From contig CAZSXT010000014.1 of assembly GCA_964611435.1 (NCBI GenBank), positions 1 to 64,000 on the forward strand: a stretch of DNA of 64,000 bases, written 5' to 3'. This DNA is from JAYPHU01 sp964611435 (GTDB lineage: Bacteria; Pseudomonadota; Alphaproteobacteria; Rhodospirillales; UBA2165). The notes under the pieces were generated by a model. The model was not told where the DNA came from. It saw only the letters and a list, made by a program, of their open reading frames with translations, and ran no database searches. A program made the position numbers and the translations under genes. Of the stretch, positions 1-7,742 are shown piece after piece (the first letter of the stretch is position 1; each line of letters begins with the position of its first letter).

Positions 1-37
1 TTTTAAACAAATTATCCAAATATGGTGGCGGGCCAGA

Positions 38-280
38 CTATCCCGGCACTTCCTCATTGAGCGTGGCGAGCAGGTCTCTGATCTCGAACAGGACGGCGAT
101 GACGCCGACCACCAGGCTCATGTTGATCAGGCCGACGACGATGCCGATGATGCCCGCGAACATGATGTTGATGTCTATCACTGTGAGGGCGGAAATAATC
201 GAGCCGGCAGTGGCGATCAGCACCAGCGCGGCAATGATATGGATGGTGAAGCCTCCTAGAATGGCGGTGTAAATTCTCAT
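38..280 (-). CDS. small two-helix membrane protein
   Basis: An 80-residue hydrophobic protein with two predicted transmembrane segments (about residues 6-32 and 38-65) and a short charged C-terminal tail (EIRDLLATLNEEVPG). The ATG is preceded by a GGAGG about 8 bases upstream, so translation is plausible. It reads away from the large secreted protein gene, with a shared upstream region of about 120 bases. I do not recognise a family. Its place beside the phospho-regulated envelope cluster suggests, but does not show, that it belongs with it. Confidence 0.6.
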   Translation of the reverse strand: MRIYTAILGGFTIHIIAALVLIATAGSIISALTVIDINIMFAGIIGIVVGLINMSLVVGVIAVLFEIRDLLATLNEEVPG

Positions 281-401
281 AACAAAACCTCCGTGTATTG
301 CGTGTGTGGCTGAAGCTCGTACCGTGCAGCGACCGAATTGGCGTCATAAAATCGTTAGAGAGTCGCCCCTTTTTGCCCGAAATGGTACACTAGTATCCGG
401 T
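281..401. promoter_or_regulatory. divergent intergenic region
   Basis: About 120 bases separate the small membrane protein (minus) from the start chosen for the secreted low-complexity protein (plus). Divergent promoters should lie here, since both genes begin their transcription units. I see no -10/-35 pair or operator that I would name. Confidence 0.4.
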
Positions 402-3335
402 ATGACAGAAATTCTTCCACACTCGATCCGGGCTTTCACGGCGGCAGTCTTGCTGCTGGCCGTGGGGTGTATTGTGCCTGCTATCGCCCTGGCCCAATCG
501 GGCACGCTGAGCAAAGAGGAGAAGGAAGCTCTCGAAAGGATTATCGGCAAAGAAGGGGCGCGGGAGGAAGAGAAGCAAAAGCCTGTCGATAAAGGAACCG
601 GCTCCGGCGGTTTTCAGGACCTATCCCTGCCACCCCAAAAGCGGCCCGACGGAAGCAAGGCCCCGTCTCAACAGACAAATATTCCGAAGGAAAAGTTCGA
701 CCCCAAAGATGCGGAGAAGGTCCGTGTCGATGACGGTTCGATGGGCGCGACCGTGGAAAAGCTCGATCCGGCCAAGGCCCATGCGGCTGATGTCAGACTG
801 GAGCAGGATTTCAGCAAACAGCTAGGGGAACTCGAAGGCCAGGTGCCGGAGGGTGAAATCGCCGCCCGCATGGAAGTTCTTTATAAGCCATCGGCAGCGG
901 CGCAAGCCGATCCCAAAGTCGCGGAGTATGAGCGCAAACGCTGGCGGGAACTAGTGCGGGATTACAAGTCCTCAAAATTGCAGGCGGCATTGAAGACCGA
1001 TCTCAGCAATCTGAAGATTACTCCGAATGACGGCGTGGCGGGGCCGGGTGGCACGGCGCCCGACGGCTCACCAGGTGGTGTGCCGGGGGGAACCGAACAA
1101 GGTTCGGCCCAAGGAGCAGGGCAACAGCCCGGCAGCGGCCAATCTGGTCAAGATCAGTCCAGCCAAGGAAAATCACAGCAAGGGCAATCCGGTCAGCCGG
1201 CGGGGACGCAAGGCGGCTCGGCGGCCGGTTCCGCGCAAACGAGCGGAAGTGGGGCGGGGGCAACAGGCTCAGCCGCGCAGCAACCTCCGCCCAGCACTGG
1301 TAATTTTGGCCGGTTCATTGAACAATTGATGGGCGGCGGCGCAAACCCGGCGGGCACTCAGGCAGCTGGCCAGGGTGATGGCCAGGGTGATGGTCAGGGC
1401 GATGGTCAGGGGACCGCACCAAGCGGGTCATCCCCGCAAGGCACGGGCCAGTCATCAAGTGGGGCTTCGGGGCAATCCGCTTCTCTACCAACCACCGCCC
1501 AGGGAACAGCCAGCGGATCGTCGGGCGGAGCCACGGGTGGAGCTTCGGGCGCCAGTCAGACTGCAGGCCAAAATAGCGGCCAAACCACCGCTCAAAGTGG
1601 CGGCGGTGGTTCGGTTTCCGCACCGCCCCCGCAACAACCCGCGTCAGGGGTTAGCCAATCTCGATCGCAGATGGCGTCGGCCGCGCCACCCAGCGGTTCT
1701 TCAACGGGACCGGCCAGTGCGCCGCCGCCTCAATCTGCTAGTTCGAGTTCCAGTATGAATAGCGGCACGGCCTCGGTCAGCCGGCCCAATGGCAGGCTTT
1801 CCGAGCCACCCAGTCCGCCGGGCCGAAAACCGGACGCGCCGGGAACTCAGCAGGTAGCGCTAGCGTCGGGTGGCAGCGAGTCTCCCACGGTGACAGACCC
1901 AGGCTCGAGCGCGGGCGGAGACAGCGCACTTCCGCCAATTGAACCGGCTTCCGCCGTCGCCCCGCCGCCACCCGCACCGCCGACTCAATCCGGCTCAGCC
2001 GGTGTGTCCGCACCACCGCCGCCAACGCCCGTTGCACCACCAGCCCCGCCGGCTGAAGAAAGTACGGCTTCGGCATCGCCTCCGCCTGCACCGCCACCAC
2101 CGGCGTCGCCCAGTTTCTCGTCCCGGTTCGGTTTTGAGAAGAACGAGACGAAAGAAGCGCACGAGGAGGGGGGGGCAAAGTCAGCACAACCCCCTTCGAT
2201 GCCGTCGGAGGCTTCTGGAGCCGATGCCGCTTCACCAACTGCTTCCGAACAGAAGCCGGTCGAGGAGAAACAGGCCGAGGAAAAACAAGCAAGCTTGGCC
2301 CCGGAGACGTCAAAGCCGAGCGCATCCGCACCGTCTGACGACCCATCGTCTGCACCAAATTCGGCACCTGCGGCAACCGCATCACCCGAACCACAAGACC
2401 TGGTGGGAGAGCCTCTGGAACAACGCCGGGCCCGGAAACTGGCCGAAGACCAAGCGGTCAACGACGCCCTGGAAAAGTATAAGAAAAAGCACTTCGAAAA
2501 GGATGAGAGTGTGATCATAACCCCGGCGGAAGAAACCCTCGCCGAGCAGGAGATCCAACGCATCGCCGGGATGACACCGGAAGAACGGGCGGCTGAGCAG
2601 GCGAGGAGCGAACGGACCGATAAGGTCATCAAGGAACTGAACATGGATGACCTTCTCGACGAAGCGGAGAAGGATTTGAACAACGGCGAGATGGCGGTCT
2701 ATGGCAATGATGTGGCGGCCGGCCTTCAGGTCGCCGGGGAAGGGGCGAAACTGTATCTGGAGACCGCGGGCGGTAAAGCGGGCGCAACTGCTGCCGGTGT
2801 ACTGGATGCGACCGAGGATGTTTTGACCGGTCCCACCGTCAAGAAAGGCACCGGCGCGGCGGAGATTGCGGCCGAAGCCCTGCCGGAACCCTATAAGGAG
2901 GCGGTCAAAACCACGACATCGACCATCAACACCGGCGCCGATGCGGCGGAGACGGCAGAAACCGCCGATGATCCCAACAAGGCGACGGAATTACGCAGCT
3001 CCGAGACCGCGCTTGGCTGGCTGAAGAGCAAATTTGACCTTGCCAAGAACAGCCCGGTGGGACAGAAAATTTCCATGTGGCTGGGTGGCGCGAAGCGCGT
3101 CACCAAATCCGTGCGTATCGTCGAAGAGGACAAGCGCGACCATGTGAGCAATATGGAAATGATTGAGACCAACAGGGGACGGATCGCAAAGGTGAGGGAG
3201 CAGAACAAGCAGACCCAGGAACGGCTGCGCGAACAAGTCGAACGCCAGCGGCGCGGCGAGGAAATCTTCGCGCTTTGTGAGAAGGACCCGTCCTGCAGCA
3301 AGGGCGCCGAAACTCCCATGGTTGTGCGGCCATGA
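402..3335 (+). CDS. secreted Pro/Ser/Gly/Gln-rich low-complexity protein
   Basis: A 977-residue protein starting at ATG 402, chosen because it gives a clear Sec signal peptide (hydrophobic core ending in AIALA before Gln); the open frame continues upstream to 306 but those residues would bury the signal. After a charged region (residues about 35-210) comes a roughly 450-residue low-complexity stretch rich in Gly, Gln, Ser, Pro and Ala, including GDGQGDGQGDGQG. An acidic/Lys-rich segment follows, and then a helical C-terminal region (about residues 760-960) with a charged coiled-coil-like end containing CEKDPSC. No known enzyme domain is visible. It is the first gene of the plus run and its stop overlaps the next start (ATGA), so it is probably a periplasmic or envelope component of the FHA/MotA/VWA system. 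Function unknown. Confidence 0.8.
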   Translation: MTEILPHSIRAFTAAVLLLAVGCIVPAIALAQSGTLSKEEKEALERIIGKEGAREEEKQKPVDKGTGSGGFQDLSLPPQKRPDGSKAPSQQTNIPKEKFDPKDAEKVRVDDGSMGATVEKLDPAKAHAADVRLEQDFSKQLGELEGQVPEGEIAARMEVLYKPSAAAQADPKVAEYERKRWRELVRDYKSSKLQAALKTDLSNLKITPNDGVAGPGGTAPDGSPGGVPGGTEQGSAQGAGQQPGSGQSGQDQSSQGKSQQGQSGQPAGTQGGSAAGSAQTSGSGAGATGSAAQQPPPSTGNFGRFIEQLMGGGANPAGTQAAGQGDGQGDGQGDGQGTAPSGSSPQGTGQSSSGASGQSASLPTTAQGTASGSSGGATGGASGASQTAGQNSGQTTAQSGGGGSVSAPPPQQPASGVSQSRSQMASAAPPSGSSTGPASAPPPQSASSSSSMNSGTASVSRPNGRLSEPPSPPGRKPDAPGTQQVALASGGSESPTVTDPGSSAGGDSALPPIEPASAVAPPPPAPPTQSGSAGVSAPPPPTPVAPPAPPAEESTASASPPPAPPPPASPSFSSRFGFEKNETKEAHEEGGAKSAQPPSMPSEASGADAASPTASEQKPVEEKQAEEKQASLAPETSKPSASAPSDDPSSAPNSAPAATASPEPQDLVGEPLEQRRARKLAEDQAVNDALEKYKKKHFEKDESVIITPAEETLAEQEIQRIAGMTPEERAAEQARSERTDKVIKELNMDDLLDEAEKDLNNGEMAVYGNDVAAGLQVAGEGAKLYLETAGGKAGATAAGVLDATEDVLTGPTVKKGTGAAEIAAEALPEPYKEAVKTTTSTINTGADAAETAETADDPNKATELRSSETALGWLKSKFDLAKNSPVGQKISMWLGGAKRVTKSVRIVEEDKRDHVSNMEMIETNRGRIAKVREQNKQTQERLREQVERQRRGEEIFALCEKDPSCSKGAETPMVVRP
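1371..1412 (+). repeat. 12-base tandem repeat inside low-complexity gene
   Basis: Three and a half near-identical copies of a 12-base unit encode repeated Gly-Asp-Gly-Gln within the secreted low-complexity protein. Copies differ at third codon positions (GGT/GGC). The unit is a multiple of three, so changes in copy number would keep the reading frame. Confidence 0.85.
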
Positions 3336-3649
3336 TCATTAAGATCGGGCGCGCCCGCGGCAATGATGTGGTTGTCGATAACCCCACTGTCTCCCGGCAA
3401 CATGCAGAGCTTGAGGTCGAGGATGGGCAAATCGTGCTGAAGGACTTGGGCAGCGCGTCCGGCACCTATGTCATGGATAAGGCGGGAGAGTTGGAGCGCA
3501 CCACCTATATGGTGGTCTCCGAGAACAGCACCATCGCCGTCGGCTCGGAACAGCTCTACGTAAAGGACGTTATCGATCGCATGGCTAAGGAATCTCGCCA
3601 GACCCGCTATGAACGCAATCCATTGACCGGAGAGATCGTGAAGAAATGA
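3332..3649 (+). CDS. small FHA-domain protein
   Basis: A 105-residue single-domain forkhead-associated protein, predicted to bind phosphothreonine peptides in the cytoplasm. The FHA signature is complete: Gly6-Arg7, Asn11-Asp12, Ser21-Arg22-x-His24 and a later D-L-G-S-x-S-G-T. The last 25 residues are basic and polar beyond the FHA fold. The start overlaps the preceding stop (ATGA), and its own stop overlaps the next start in the same way, so it is translationally coupled on both sides. With a kinase and a PP2C phosphatase encoded in the same locus, it likely reads the phosphorylation state of a partner; that partner is an inference. Confidence 0.9.
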   Translation: MIIKIGRARGNDVVVDNPTVSRQHAELEVEDGQIVLKDLGSASGTYVMDKAGELERTTYMVVSENSTIAVGSEQLYVKDVIDRMAKESRQTRYERNPLTGEIVKK

Positions 3650-4404
3650 GACGGCTGATACTAGGGGTGGCGTTTTTGGCGGCGGCAATTGTCGCAATGT
3701 TCATCATGCATGCCGCCTTACCGGATGCCCTGGCGACAGTGTTATTGGACAAGGGCGGGCTATTCTACCCTTGGTCGGTGCAGAACATCATGTGGCTATT
3801 TTTCTTCTTTGGCCTGGCGGAGCTGCTCAACCGGTTTTTCGACGCCCGGATCGATCAGCGCCAATTGTCCATGAACTACTTGCCGGAAGACGAAACCACC
3901 ATCCTGGTGAAGACCGATCTGCCGCCGATCTACAAGAAAGTCACCCCGGCCAAGGACTCTGAAAAATTGTTTCTGCCCGGTCTCATCCGGCGCATTGTCG
4001 CCGCATTCCAAACGACCGGCTCCATCGAGAGCGCCAGCGCCATTCTCAACAGTTCCATCGAGCTGCGCTCCCACGATCTGGATTTGCGTTACAGCATTCT
4101 GCGCTATGTCATGTGGGTGATCCCCACCTTTGGCTTCATCGGCACGGTGGTGGGCATCGCCCTGGCGCTGAATTTCGCGGGCCAGCCCGGCAAGTCCCAG
4201 GACCCGGCGCTATTGACTGAACTCACGGCGCGTCTGGCCGTCGCCTTCAACACCACCCTGGTGGCCTTGGCCATGTCGGCTTTCCTCGTCTTCCTCATGC
4301 ACGTGGTGCAGTCCTATGAGGAGCGGACCCTGAACAAGGCCGGACACTATTGCATGGACAATCTGGTGAACCGCCTGTTCAAGGCAGACGACGAGGGAGC
4401 TTGA
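3646..4404 (+). CDS. MotA/TolQ/ExbB-family proton channel subunit
   Basis: A 252-residue membrane protein with four predicted helices: about 3-24, 46-65, 133-157 and 186-212. Helix 3 carries the family signature around TFGFIGTVVG (residues 141-150), followed by a short loop and helix 4 (AFNTTLVALAMSAFLVFL), as in the MotA/TolQ/ExbB superfamily, whose members form pentameric ion channels. The 66-130 loop is predicted cytoplasmic and contains EDETTILVKT (residues 81-90). This acidic threonine motif resembles those in the neighbouring FHA protein. No separate MotB, TolR or ExbD gene is present. The two VWA proteins on the opposite strand have the matching single helix with an Asp, so they are the probable partners. 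Confidence 0.88.
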   Translation: MRRLILGVAFLAAAIVAMFIMHAALPDALATVLLDKGGLFYPWSVQNIMWLFFFFGLAELLNRFFDARIDQRQLSMNYLPEDETTILVKTDLPPIYKKVTPAKDSEKLFLPGLIRRIVAAFQTTGSIESASAILNSSIELRSHDLDLRYSILRYVMWVIPTFGFIGTVVGIALALNFAGQPGKSQDPALLTELTARLAVAFNTTLVALAMSAFLVFLMHVVQSYEERTLNKAGHYCMDNLVNRLFKADDEGA

Positions 4405-4406
4405 TT

Positions 4407-5036
4407 ATGGTCAAAAAGTTTTTCAGAAACCGCAACAAGGGGGCGGATACACCAGCGCCTACCCCAGCACCAACTCCCACAACGCCAAAGGTGGATGAAG
4501 ACGAGACCATTGTCATCAATCTGTCCGGGGGCGGTGAAACCGAGACGCCCCGGGTCGTGCTGGAAGAACCGGCTAAGCCGACGTTTCAACCGGACGCCGC
4601 CCCCACGGGTGATCAGGACGAGACCGAAGTTTATATCCCCGGTGGTGCGGAAACTGAGCCGGAGGTCCGGGGCACGGTATCGGCCGGGACCTCCGATGGC
4701 CCGGTTGCCGGATGGCTGGTGACCAGTTCGGCGGAGAACCGTGGCCAGAGTTTTGCCATCACCCTGGGCCGGAATTCCATCGGCAGGGGAGCGGAAAATT
4801 CGATTTGCGTCGATCTCGGCGACACTACGATTGCCCGGTCTAATCATGTAGCCATCGCCGCTGATCCGGTCTCTCGCAAATTCTATTTGGTGCCCGGTGA
4901 GTCACGGAACCTGGCTTATTTCAATGGTTCGCCGCTGTTAGAGGCACAGGAAATTTCTGACCGCGACAAAATCCAATTGGGCAGTACCGAGTTCATGCTG
5001 GTGCAATTTCTCGGCAACTATATCGATTGGGATTAG
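4407..5036 (+). CDS. FHA-domain protein with N-terminal acidic Thr motifs
   Basis: A 209-residue soluble protein; the ATG at 4407 follows the previous stop by two bases. Residues 1-105 are a flexible Pro/Thr/Glu-rich tail with two similar motifs, VDEDETIVINL (Thr34) and DQDETEVYIP (Thr73). Residues about 105-205 form an FHA domain with Gly121-Arg122, later I-A-R-S-N-H and a C-terminal strand-rich segment. GarA/OdhI-type FHA regulators also have a phosphorylatable Thr in an acidic N-terminal motif that their own FHA domain binds. By analogy this protein may be an intramolecular or partner-binding switch controlled by the local kinase and PP2C. That role is inferred. Confidence 0.88.
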   Translation: MVKKFFRNRNKGADTPAPTPAPTPTTPKVDEDETIVINLSGGGETETPRVVLEEPAKPTFQPDAAPTGDQDETEVYIPGGAETEPEVRGTVSAGTSDGPVAGWLVTSSAENRGQSFAITLGRNSIGRGAENSICVDLGDTTIARSNHVAIAADPVSRKFYLVPGESRNLAYFNGSPLLEAQEISDRDKIQLGSTEFMLVQFLGNYIDWD

Positions 5037-5039
5037 ATC

Positions 5040-5741
5040 TTGCGGCTGACCGCCTCCAAAATCCGATATCAGGGGACGCGTACTGATCAGCAAGACACGG
5101 TCAATGTCGTAAGATTGCCGGATGCAGCCGAAACCGCCGTTCTGGGTGTTCTCGCGGACGGGATGGGTGGCCTGCCTCACGGCGCCGACGCCAGTTCGTT
5201 TATTGCGGATTACGTAAGCCGTCTTGCCGAAGGCCAATGGCCGGACCGGCGGCGGGAGCAGGCTCTGACGGACTGGTTGAGGGAGATCGCGGAAAGCGCC
5301 GATACGGCATATGGCGGGTTTCGTGCGTCGGAAGGTTTGGAACGCAGCGGCGCAACGCTTCTAATGGTCCTCGTTAAGGACGACCAGTGCCACTATCTGA
5401 GTGTCGGCGATTCTTTAATTTATGCCCAGGATCACCGGGGACAAATTCACCGGGTTAACGCGCTCCATTCTACAAAGAAGGGTGGGCGGGATGTACTGAC
5501 TTCCGCGGTGTTTGGGGAAGGAATTCCGGAAATTGATACTGGGTCTCTCGCGGTTGACCGCGATGGTCCCGCGCGTCTGCTTTTGGCCTCGGATGGTATT
5601 TTCTCGCTGCCAGAGGGAGATTTGGCCGCACTGTTGCACAAACCCGACGAGTCCAAACTCCGGCGTATTGTCGATGCCGTCGCGGCATTGGGACTGGATA
5701 ATCAGGACAATTTGTCGATGGTGTTGTTCGACTATGGCTGA
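5040..5741 (+). CDS. PP2C-family Ser/Thr protein phosphatase
   Basis: A 233-residue metal-dependent phosphatase of the PP2C/PppA type. Visible motifs in order: T-D-Q-Q-D near residue 15, ADGMGG (about 40-45), SVGDS (about 122), ASDG (about 183) and a final DNQDN, which supply the metal-binding aspartates. It begins with TTG three bases after the previous stop, and I see no better in-frame ATG. It is the last gene of the plus run and ends six bases from the converging VWA gene. It probably reverses phosphorylation by the kinase encoded at 8.7-11.2 kb. Confidence 0.92.
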   Translation: MRLTASKIRYQGTRTDQQDTVNVVRLPDAAETAVLGVLADGMGGLPHGADASSFIADYVSRLAEGQWPDRRREQALTDWLREIAESADTAYGGFRASEGLERSGATLLMVLVKDDQCHYLSVGDSLIYAQDHRGQIHRVNALHSTKKGGRDVLTSAVFGEGIPEIDTGSLAVDRDGPARLLLASDGIFSLPEGDLAALLHKPDESKLRRIVDAVAALGLDNQDNLSMVLFDYG

Positions 5742-5747
5742 GCTCCA

Positions 5748-6731
5748 TTAGGGTGGAATGGCCTTAAAGTCACCCCGGTTTTTTTCCGATATCTCATTCA
5801 GAAAATCGGCGAATATCTTGCTTTTATAGAAGACTCCCACGGCGACCGAATTGATTTCCACGTTTTTTCGGTTGGCGGCGGATACCGCGCTGACCACGTC
5901 GTCCGGATACTTGCCTTCATTGTGTTTGGGAAAGATAAAACCGTCGCTGACCAGAATGACGGATTTCGCGGTTTCCTGCGTGACCGCTTGTCTGAGCGCT
6001 TGATAGGTGGCGCTACCGCCAGTCATTTGGCCATAAGCTTGTGACATAAATTTGAGGGCGTCCGCCCGGCCCTGATCGTCGCCAGGCGCATAACCTGTAT
6101 CCGGCCATCGGCGTTCCCGATAGGCGCCGTTGACGCTGTTATAGAACTTAACCGCGAGTTCTTTTTCGGGCCCGAATACGGAAACAATGCGGCTTAGGAT
6201 TTCCGGCAAGTTGGTGGCGAACTGCTTCACCCGGGCCGAGCCGTCCACCAGAATCAAATAGGACTCCGTATCCGTTTTCAGCCCCAAAAACCGGAAGGTG
6301 ACTTTTACTTTTTTCTTCTTCGGCGTCTTGGGTTCCGTCAGCGTTTTGGCAAGCTCCTCTTCCTCCTCGATTTTCTTCTTGATATCTTCGATCTCCGATG
6401 TGGCTTCGCTTGCCTTTTCCAGCGCCGCCTTTAATGCGGCCCGTTCCGGGCCCAGGTTTTTCGCTTCGGCTTCCGCCGTGGGCGAAGGTTTGGATTTCTC
6501 GGCCTCTGCGTCCTGGGCGGCCAAAGCGGCGGCGATCGCGGCCTGGCCCGCGGCGAACTCGGCTTGGGCCTTCTGTCGCGACAGATCGCCGATTTGGGTC
6601 TCGTATTCCTTCCCCTTGAAATAATAGGGCAGCATCATCACGCTCAGCAGGACAAACGCGCCCATGGCCGAAGCGAACAAGTCCAGGGCGGACATGCTGA
6701 AAATCTCGATGGCGCGGTTTTTCTTTTTCAT
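5748..6731 (-). CDS. MotB-like TM helix plus VWA protein, degenerate MIDAS
   Basis: A 327-residue protein. Residues 1-10 are basic, and one helix (about 12-35) contains S-A-L-D17-L-F-A-S-A-M-G-A-F, much like the proton-carrying helix of MotB (Y-A-D-F-x-T-A-M-M-A-F-F). An Ala/Glu/Lys coiled coil (about 45-135) leads to a C-terminal von Willebrand A domain. With MotB topology the VWA domain would be periplasmic. The metal-site motif reads D163-G-S165-A-R167 instead of DxSxS, so metal binding may be impaired. The paralogue immediately upstream in the operon has an intact motif and a near-identical N-terminus. Likely a divergent subunit of a heteromeric stator-like complex; inferred. Confidence 0.85.
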   Translation of the reverse strand: MKKKNRAIEIFSMSALDLFASAMGAFVLLSVMMLPYYFKGKEYETQIGDLSRQKAQAEFAAGQAAIAAALAAQDAEAEKSKPSPTAEAEAKNLGPERAALKAALEKASEATSEIEDIKKKIEEEEELAKTLTEPKTPKKKKVKVTFRFLGLKTDTESYLILVDGSARVKQFATNLPEILSRIVSVFGPEKELAVKFYNSVNGAYRERRWPDTGYAPGDDQGRADALKFMSQAYGQMTGGSATYQALRQAVTQETAKSVILVSDGFIFPKHNEGKYPDDVVSAVSAANRKNVEINSVAVGVFYKSKIFADFLNEISEKNRGDFKAIPP

Positions 6732-6747
6732 CGCTCAGCCCGCTTCG

Positions 6748-7728
6748 TCAACGAATTACACCGACGAACTTGCCGTTATTCTGTTTGGCAAGGTTGTTCA
6801 GAAATTGGATCAGGTCCGTGTGCTTCAGATAGTTTCCCACCGCAACCGTATGAATTTCGGCGCGGCCCCGGTTCGCCGCGGTGATGCTTTGCAAGGCCGC
6901 CGAGATCGTGCTGTCCGTGGGTTCGCCATCGCTAACCAAGATGATGGCCTCAGCCCGGTAGTTTAAGGCCTGCAGCATGGCCGTTTGGGTGGGTGTGGAG
7001 CCATTGAACACAAGCGGTAGAATGTTGATGAAAGTCCTAGCGCCCCGTTTGCTGCGTGCATCACCCTGGGCCATGACGCCCCGGACCGGCGGGAAGGTGC
7101 GGGTGACCCCAAACCCCTGATAGCCAAGGATGGCAAAGCTGATCTCATCGTGAAAAGGCGCGATAATGTCGTTGAGGGTGCGGGTGACAATATGGGCCGA
7201 AAACTTCATGGAGCCCGATAGGTCCACCACGATCACGATTGATTTTTTCTTGGTGGTGATGCCCAGGATGGAAAAATCCGTATCCCGGTTCGGAGTTGCC
7301 TTCCGATGCGCCTTATTCCGTTTTTTTAAATTGTCCAGCTTGGTTTCAAGCTGAGAGATTGTTTCTGCGGCGGCGGCGTTTTGCTGCTCCACCGCCTTGG
7401 TTTGGGCGATCAATTTTGCGCGGGCTTCCTCAATCGCCTGGGCTCTCTCCGCCGCCTTTTCTGCCGCTTCGGCGAGGCGCTCCCGTTCATCGGTGATGCG
7501 TCTCTTTTCTTCCTCGGACTTTTTCTTGGCAGCCTCATCCTTGTCGATGCTTTCCAGGCTCGCCTCGATCTCCGCCTTAAGCCGTTCGACGGTTTTGCCG
7601 CCGTCCTTCATGTTCGGATAGTAGGGGATCAGGATGGCGCTGAAGATGATGAACGCCCCCATGGCGGACGCAAACAAATCGATGGCCGAGAGGCTGAAAA
7701 TTTCGATATTGCGATTTCGCCGTTTCAT
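6748..7728 (-). CDS. MotB-like TM helix plus VWA protein, intact MIDAS
   Basis: A 326-residue paralogue of the next gene. Basic N-terminus, single helix (about 12-35) with S-A-I-D17-L-F-A-S-A-M-G-A-F, long charged coiled coil (about 42-142), then a VWA domain. The MIDAS motif D169-L-S171-G-S173 is intact, followed by a candidate Thr in GSTPTQT and a V-S-D-G-E-P-T-D strand. The MotB/ExbD-type helix with one Asp suggests it pairs with the MotA-like protein encoded at 3.6 kb. The VWA domain takes the place of the peptidoglycan-binding OmpA domain of MotB. The near identity of the first 27 residues in both paralogues implies a shared channel partner. Confidence 0.87.
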   Translation of the reverse strand: MKRRNRNIEIFSLSAIDLFASAMGAFIIFSAILIPYYPNMKDGGKTVERLKAEIEASLESIDKDEAAKKKSEEEKRRITDERERLAEAAEKAAERAQAIEEARAKLIAQTKAVEQQNAAAAETISQLETKLDNLKKRNKAHRKATPNRDTDFSILGITTKKKSIVIVVDLSGSMKFSAHIVTRTLNDIIAPFHDEISFAILGYQGFGVTRTFPPVRGVMAQGDARSKRGARTFINILPLVFNGSTPTQTAMLQALNYRAEAIILVSDGEPTDSTISAALQSITAANRGRAEIHTVAVGNYLKHTDLIQFLNNLAKQNNGKFVGVIR

Positions 7729-7742
7729 CTAGTGTCCGGATT

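Noticed and set aside
1777..2683. Long minus-strand open frames inside the low-complexity gene
   Set aside because: Low-complexity composition with high G+C opens alternative frames; they lack ribosome-binding sites and recognisable domains.
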